Under the pieces are notes generated by a model. That model was not told where the DNA came from and did not search any database. It was given only the letters and a program-made list of their open reading frames with translations. Below are positions 7,022-8,523 of a DNA stretch of 8,523 nucleotides, piece by piece. Position numbers and translations under genes: made by a program. Where the stretch lies: NCBI GenBank assembly GCA_021776885.1, contig JAJFFA010000262.1:1-8523 (forward strand), read 5' to 3'. Every line of letters begins with the position of its first letter. The stretch's first letter is position 1. The stretch is from Planctomycetota bacterium (GTDB lineage Bacteria > Planctomycetota > UBA1135 > GCA-002686595).

Positions 7022-7873
7022 TCAGCGTACGACGTCATGCTTGCTCTCCGCGCCCCACTGGACGTAGTAGGTGCGGTAGTAGTAGACAAGCTCACCCATC
7101 AATTCGATCACCAGGAACCGTCCCTCGGCTGCGTACTTCTCGATGGTTCCCGGGTCCTTCCCCGCCACGCGCAGCTCGATGGCCCGGGAGTGCAGCTGCA
7201 TCAGGTCGCGCGGGGTGGCCCGCAGGAAGCCCAGGTGCTGTCCCAACTCACGTAGGTCGCGGGACGCGCGCCCGGCCGTGCGGAACACGCTGGCCTCGAT
7301 GCTCTGGTCCAGCACCACTGCGTAGGCCTCGACCAGCTCGCCATAGCGCTCGGGAATACTCTCGGAGAGCGCCCCGACACCGAGCAACGAGGCCGCCACG
7401 GACTCGCCCCCGAGCCGCTCGTAGGCCTGCTGCTCGTGATCGCGGGCAACGCTTTGTCGCTGCCCCTCGAGCGTGTCCGTCAGGCGCTTGCGTTCGATCG
7501 CGTAGAGCAGCGAACGCTCGAGGTCGTTCGGCCCGAGCTGGTCCTTGAGCAAGAAATCCTGCGCCCCCCAGCCCAGGGCGTTCATGCCCCATTCCTCGTC
7601 GTCGAGCCCGGTCAGGACGACGACCGGAGTACCGGACCAGGCGGCGATCGCGACCCGCACGTGGTCGTCCGTCTGGCAATCGGGGAGGAAGCGGTCGAGG
7701 AGGATCACACTGAAGGCCGACCTGGAGCTGACCTCACGGGCCTCGGCCAGGGATCGCACGGCGGCGATGTCGAACGTCCGGCGTCCCGCTGCCAGGTACT
7801 CCCGGACGAGCTGGGCGTCGCCCTCGCTGTCCTCAATCAGGAGGAGTGAGATCGTGCTCGCTGCCGTTTGAAT
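7022..7873 (-). CDS. Response-regulator receiver fused to a KaiA/RsbU-like helical domain; first gene of the kai operon
   Basis: From the start chosen here the product has 283 residues. Residues 8-125 are a complete receiver: acidic pair E14/D15, phosphoacceptor D60 (VILLDRFLPD), T88 and K110. Residues 120-155 look like a charged helical linker. Residues 175-272 form a helical domain with YGELVEAYAVVL (177-188), ATPRDLMQLH (219-228) and LMGELVYYYRTYY (258-270). These align by eye with the C-terminal domain of KaiA (VPVTKVVEIH, EMYRRS) and the N-terminal domain of RsbU (PPEEIISIH), which share one fold. There is no DNA-binding domain. With kaiB and kaiC immediately downstream, I infer a KaiA-like partner controlled by phosphorylation; Synechocystis KaiA3 has a comparable receiver plus KaiA-like plan. 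The start is uncertain: ATT at 7873 has a good ribosome binding site, while TTG at 7930 or 7996 and CTG at 7903 do not. Confidence 0.85.
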   Translation of the reverse strand: MQTAASTISLLLIEDSEGDAQLVREYLAAGRRTFDIAAVRSLAEAREVSSRSAFSVILLDRFLPDCQTDDHVRVAIAAWSGTPVVVLTGLDDEEWGMNALGWGAQDFLLKDQLGPNDLERSLLYAIERKRLTDTLEGQRQSVARDHEQQAYERLGGESVAASLLGVGALSESIPERYGELVEAYAVVLDQSIEASVFRTAGRASRDLRELGQHLGFLRATPRDLMQLHSRAIELRVAGKDPGTIEKYAAEGRFLVIELMGELVYYYRTYYVQWGAESKHDVVR

Positions 7874-7877
7874 CGAA

Positions 7878-7885
7878 CTTCCTCT
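7878..7885 (-). promoter_or_regulatory. Shine-Dalgarno-like AGAGGAAG that decides the receiver gene start
   Basis: On the minus strand AGAGGAAG is followed by TTCG and then an in-frame ATT, seven codons before the first receiver beta-strand. No ATG or GTG exists in frame between this point and the TTG at 7996. The in-frame TTG codons at 7930 and 7996 have no visible ribosome binding site, and the residues they would add are Pro/Arg/Ser-rich and unlike a domain. This favours initiation at ATT, or use of a poor upstream TTG. Confidence 0.45.
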
Positions 7886-8061
7886 AGGACGGAGAGGTGC
7901 CAGCCCCCGGAGACGGACTGGGGAGGCCAATGGGCAGACGATAGCGAACGAATCGTCCCGATTGGAGGGGGAGCCGCCGCTGGGTTCGGACCGCAATGAC
8001 CGGCTTCGGGAATCTCTAGAGACTCGAGACCGATCGGGTATCCTGCGCCCCTTCCCCAGGC
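7886..8061. promoter_or_regulatory. Divergent spacer upstream of the kai operon and the LptC-like gene
   Basis: This stretch separates the kai operon (minus) from the plus-strand gene at 8062 and should hold both promoters, unless the upper kai start is further upstream. A perfect 10-bp palindrome, TCTCTAGAGA, lies at 8013-8022, next to a CTCGAG at 8023-8028. TATCCT at 8039-8044 is a weak -10 candidate for the plus-strand gene, without a matching -35. I see no confident promoter for the kai operon. Confidence 0.3.
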
Positions 8062-8523
8062 ATGACTCGATTGCACGATCAGCGCCGCCGATTCCACGCT
8101 CAGCGCCGCGCGAGCCGCCCCGCCGCAGGAGCGGTCTCCTGGACCCTCCTGCTCCTTGCAGGAATGGCCGGGGTGGAGGCGAGCGGCTGGCTTTGCGCCC
8201 GATCCGTACGCGGCAGAGCCAACGAAGACCGCTCGGCCGGCGCCGGGAGCCCCGTCACCCTGCACGACGTGCGCTGGGAGCGTCCCCTGCTCGGAGGTGG
8301 AACCGTGACGATCGCGACCGAGACCTGGTCCCTCACCCCCACGCGCCGGCTCGGGGCCCTGGCCCTGCAGCTCGAGTATGAGCCCGTCCTGGGCCCGACG
8401 CGCATCGAGGCGCGGGCCGCGGATGGAGCCAGCGCCAGCCTGAGCGCCCCCCGCGGCCGCCTCACGGAGGGGCGCCTCGAGCTCTCGGGCGGTGTGCGCG
8501 CCGTGGGCCCCGACGGCTCCCTG
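8062..8523 (+). CDS. Membrane-anchored envelope protein, probably LptC-like, 3' end cut by window edge
   Basis: The frame is open from an ATG at 8062 to the right edge, giving 154 residues. An Arg-rich cytoplasmic N-terminus (1-20) precedes a single hydrophobic segment at about 21-46, and the rest would face the periplasm. The pattern VTLHDVRWE (65-73), then LSAPRGRLTEGRLELSGGV (127-145) and the start of another strand at VGPDGSL, is the alternating short-strand, Leu-x-Gly-x-Val style of LptC/LptA beta-jellyroll proteins, which carry lipopolysaccharide from the inner to the outer membrane. Overall identity is weak by eye, and the C-terminal half is missing, so the family call is tentative; it could instead be an unrelated beta-rich lipid-handling or AsmA-like protein. 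No strong ribosome binding site is seen; an AGG sits too close to the ATG. It is read divergently from the kai operon with no evident functional link. Confidence 0.5.
   Translation, partial: MTRLHDQRRRFHAQRRASRPAAGAVSWTLLLLAGMAGVEASGWLCARSVRGRANEDRSAGAGSPVTLHDVRWERPLLGGGTVTIATETWSLTPTRRLGALALQLEYEPVLGPTRIEARAADGASASLSAPRGRLTEGRLELSGGVRAVGPDGSL

Noticed and set aside
7837..8381. Overlapping frames on both strands between the kai operon and the right-hand gene
   Set aside because: Translations are Arg/Pro/Ser-rich without domains; the plus-strand frame starting at 8062 has a proper membrane segment and LptC-like pattern and runs to the edge.

Overview
The window is GC-rich bacterial DNA with strong G/C preference at third codon positions. 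Nothing in it fixes the taxon. A secreted DUF1080 (3-keto-disaccharide hydrolase) protein, an AlgI/AlgJ-type polysaccharide acetylation pair and a probable LptC-like envelope protein point to a Gram-negative environmental bacterium. Planctomycetota would fit well, but that is inference.

Layout. From 1 to 2189 the minus strand carries two translationally coupled envelope genes: an MBOAT O-acyltransferase (777-2189) and a downstream AlgJ/AlgX-type SGNH-hydrolase-like protein that runs off the left edge (1-777). A 176-bp divergent spacer with a 12-bp palindrome separates them from a plus-strand secreted DUF1080 protein (2366-3139). That gene converges, with only 13 bp between stops, on a minus-strand threonyl-tRNA synthetase (3153-4934). 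The synthetase lacks the N-terminal TGS domain but keeps its editing and catalytic sites. Its upstream region can fold into nested stem-loops (4978-5047).

The most interesting part is the minus-strand cluster from 7873 to 5121: a response-regulator fusion, kaiB and kaiC, spaced by about 20-25 nt and followed directly by a strong hairpin. KaiC is a full two-domain protein with both dual-phosphorylation residues (S431, T432). KaiB is full length. The first gene encodes a complete receiver domain, a helical linker and a C-terminal helical domain that I read as a member of the KaiA/RsbU helical fold. The cluster therefore looks like a candidate three-component Kai system with a receiver-gated KaiA-like protein, outside the classical cyanobacterial arrangement.

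To the right, a 188-bp divergent spacer leads to a plus-strand, membrane-anchored, probable LptC-like protein (8062 to the window end). No RNA genes, insertion sequences or CRISPR arrays were seen.
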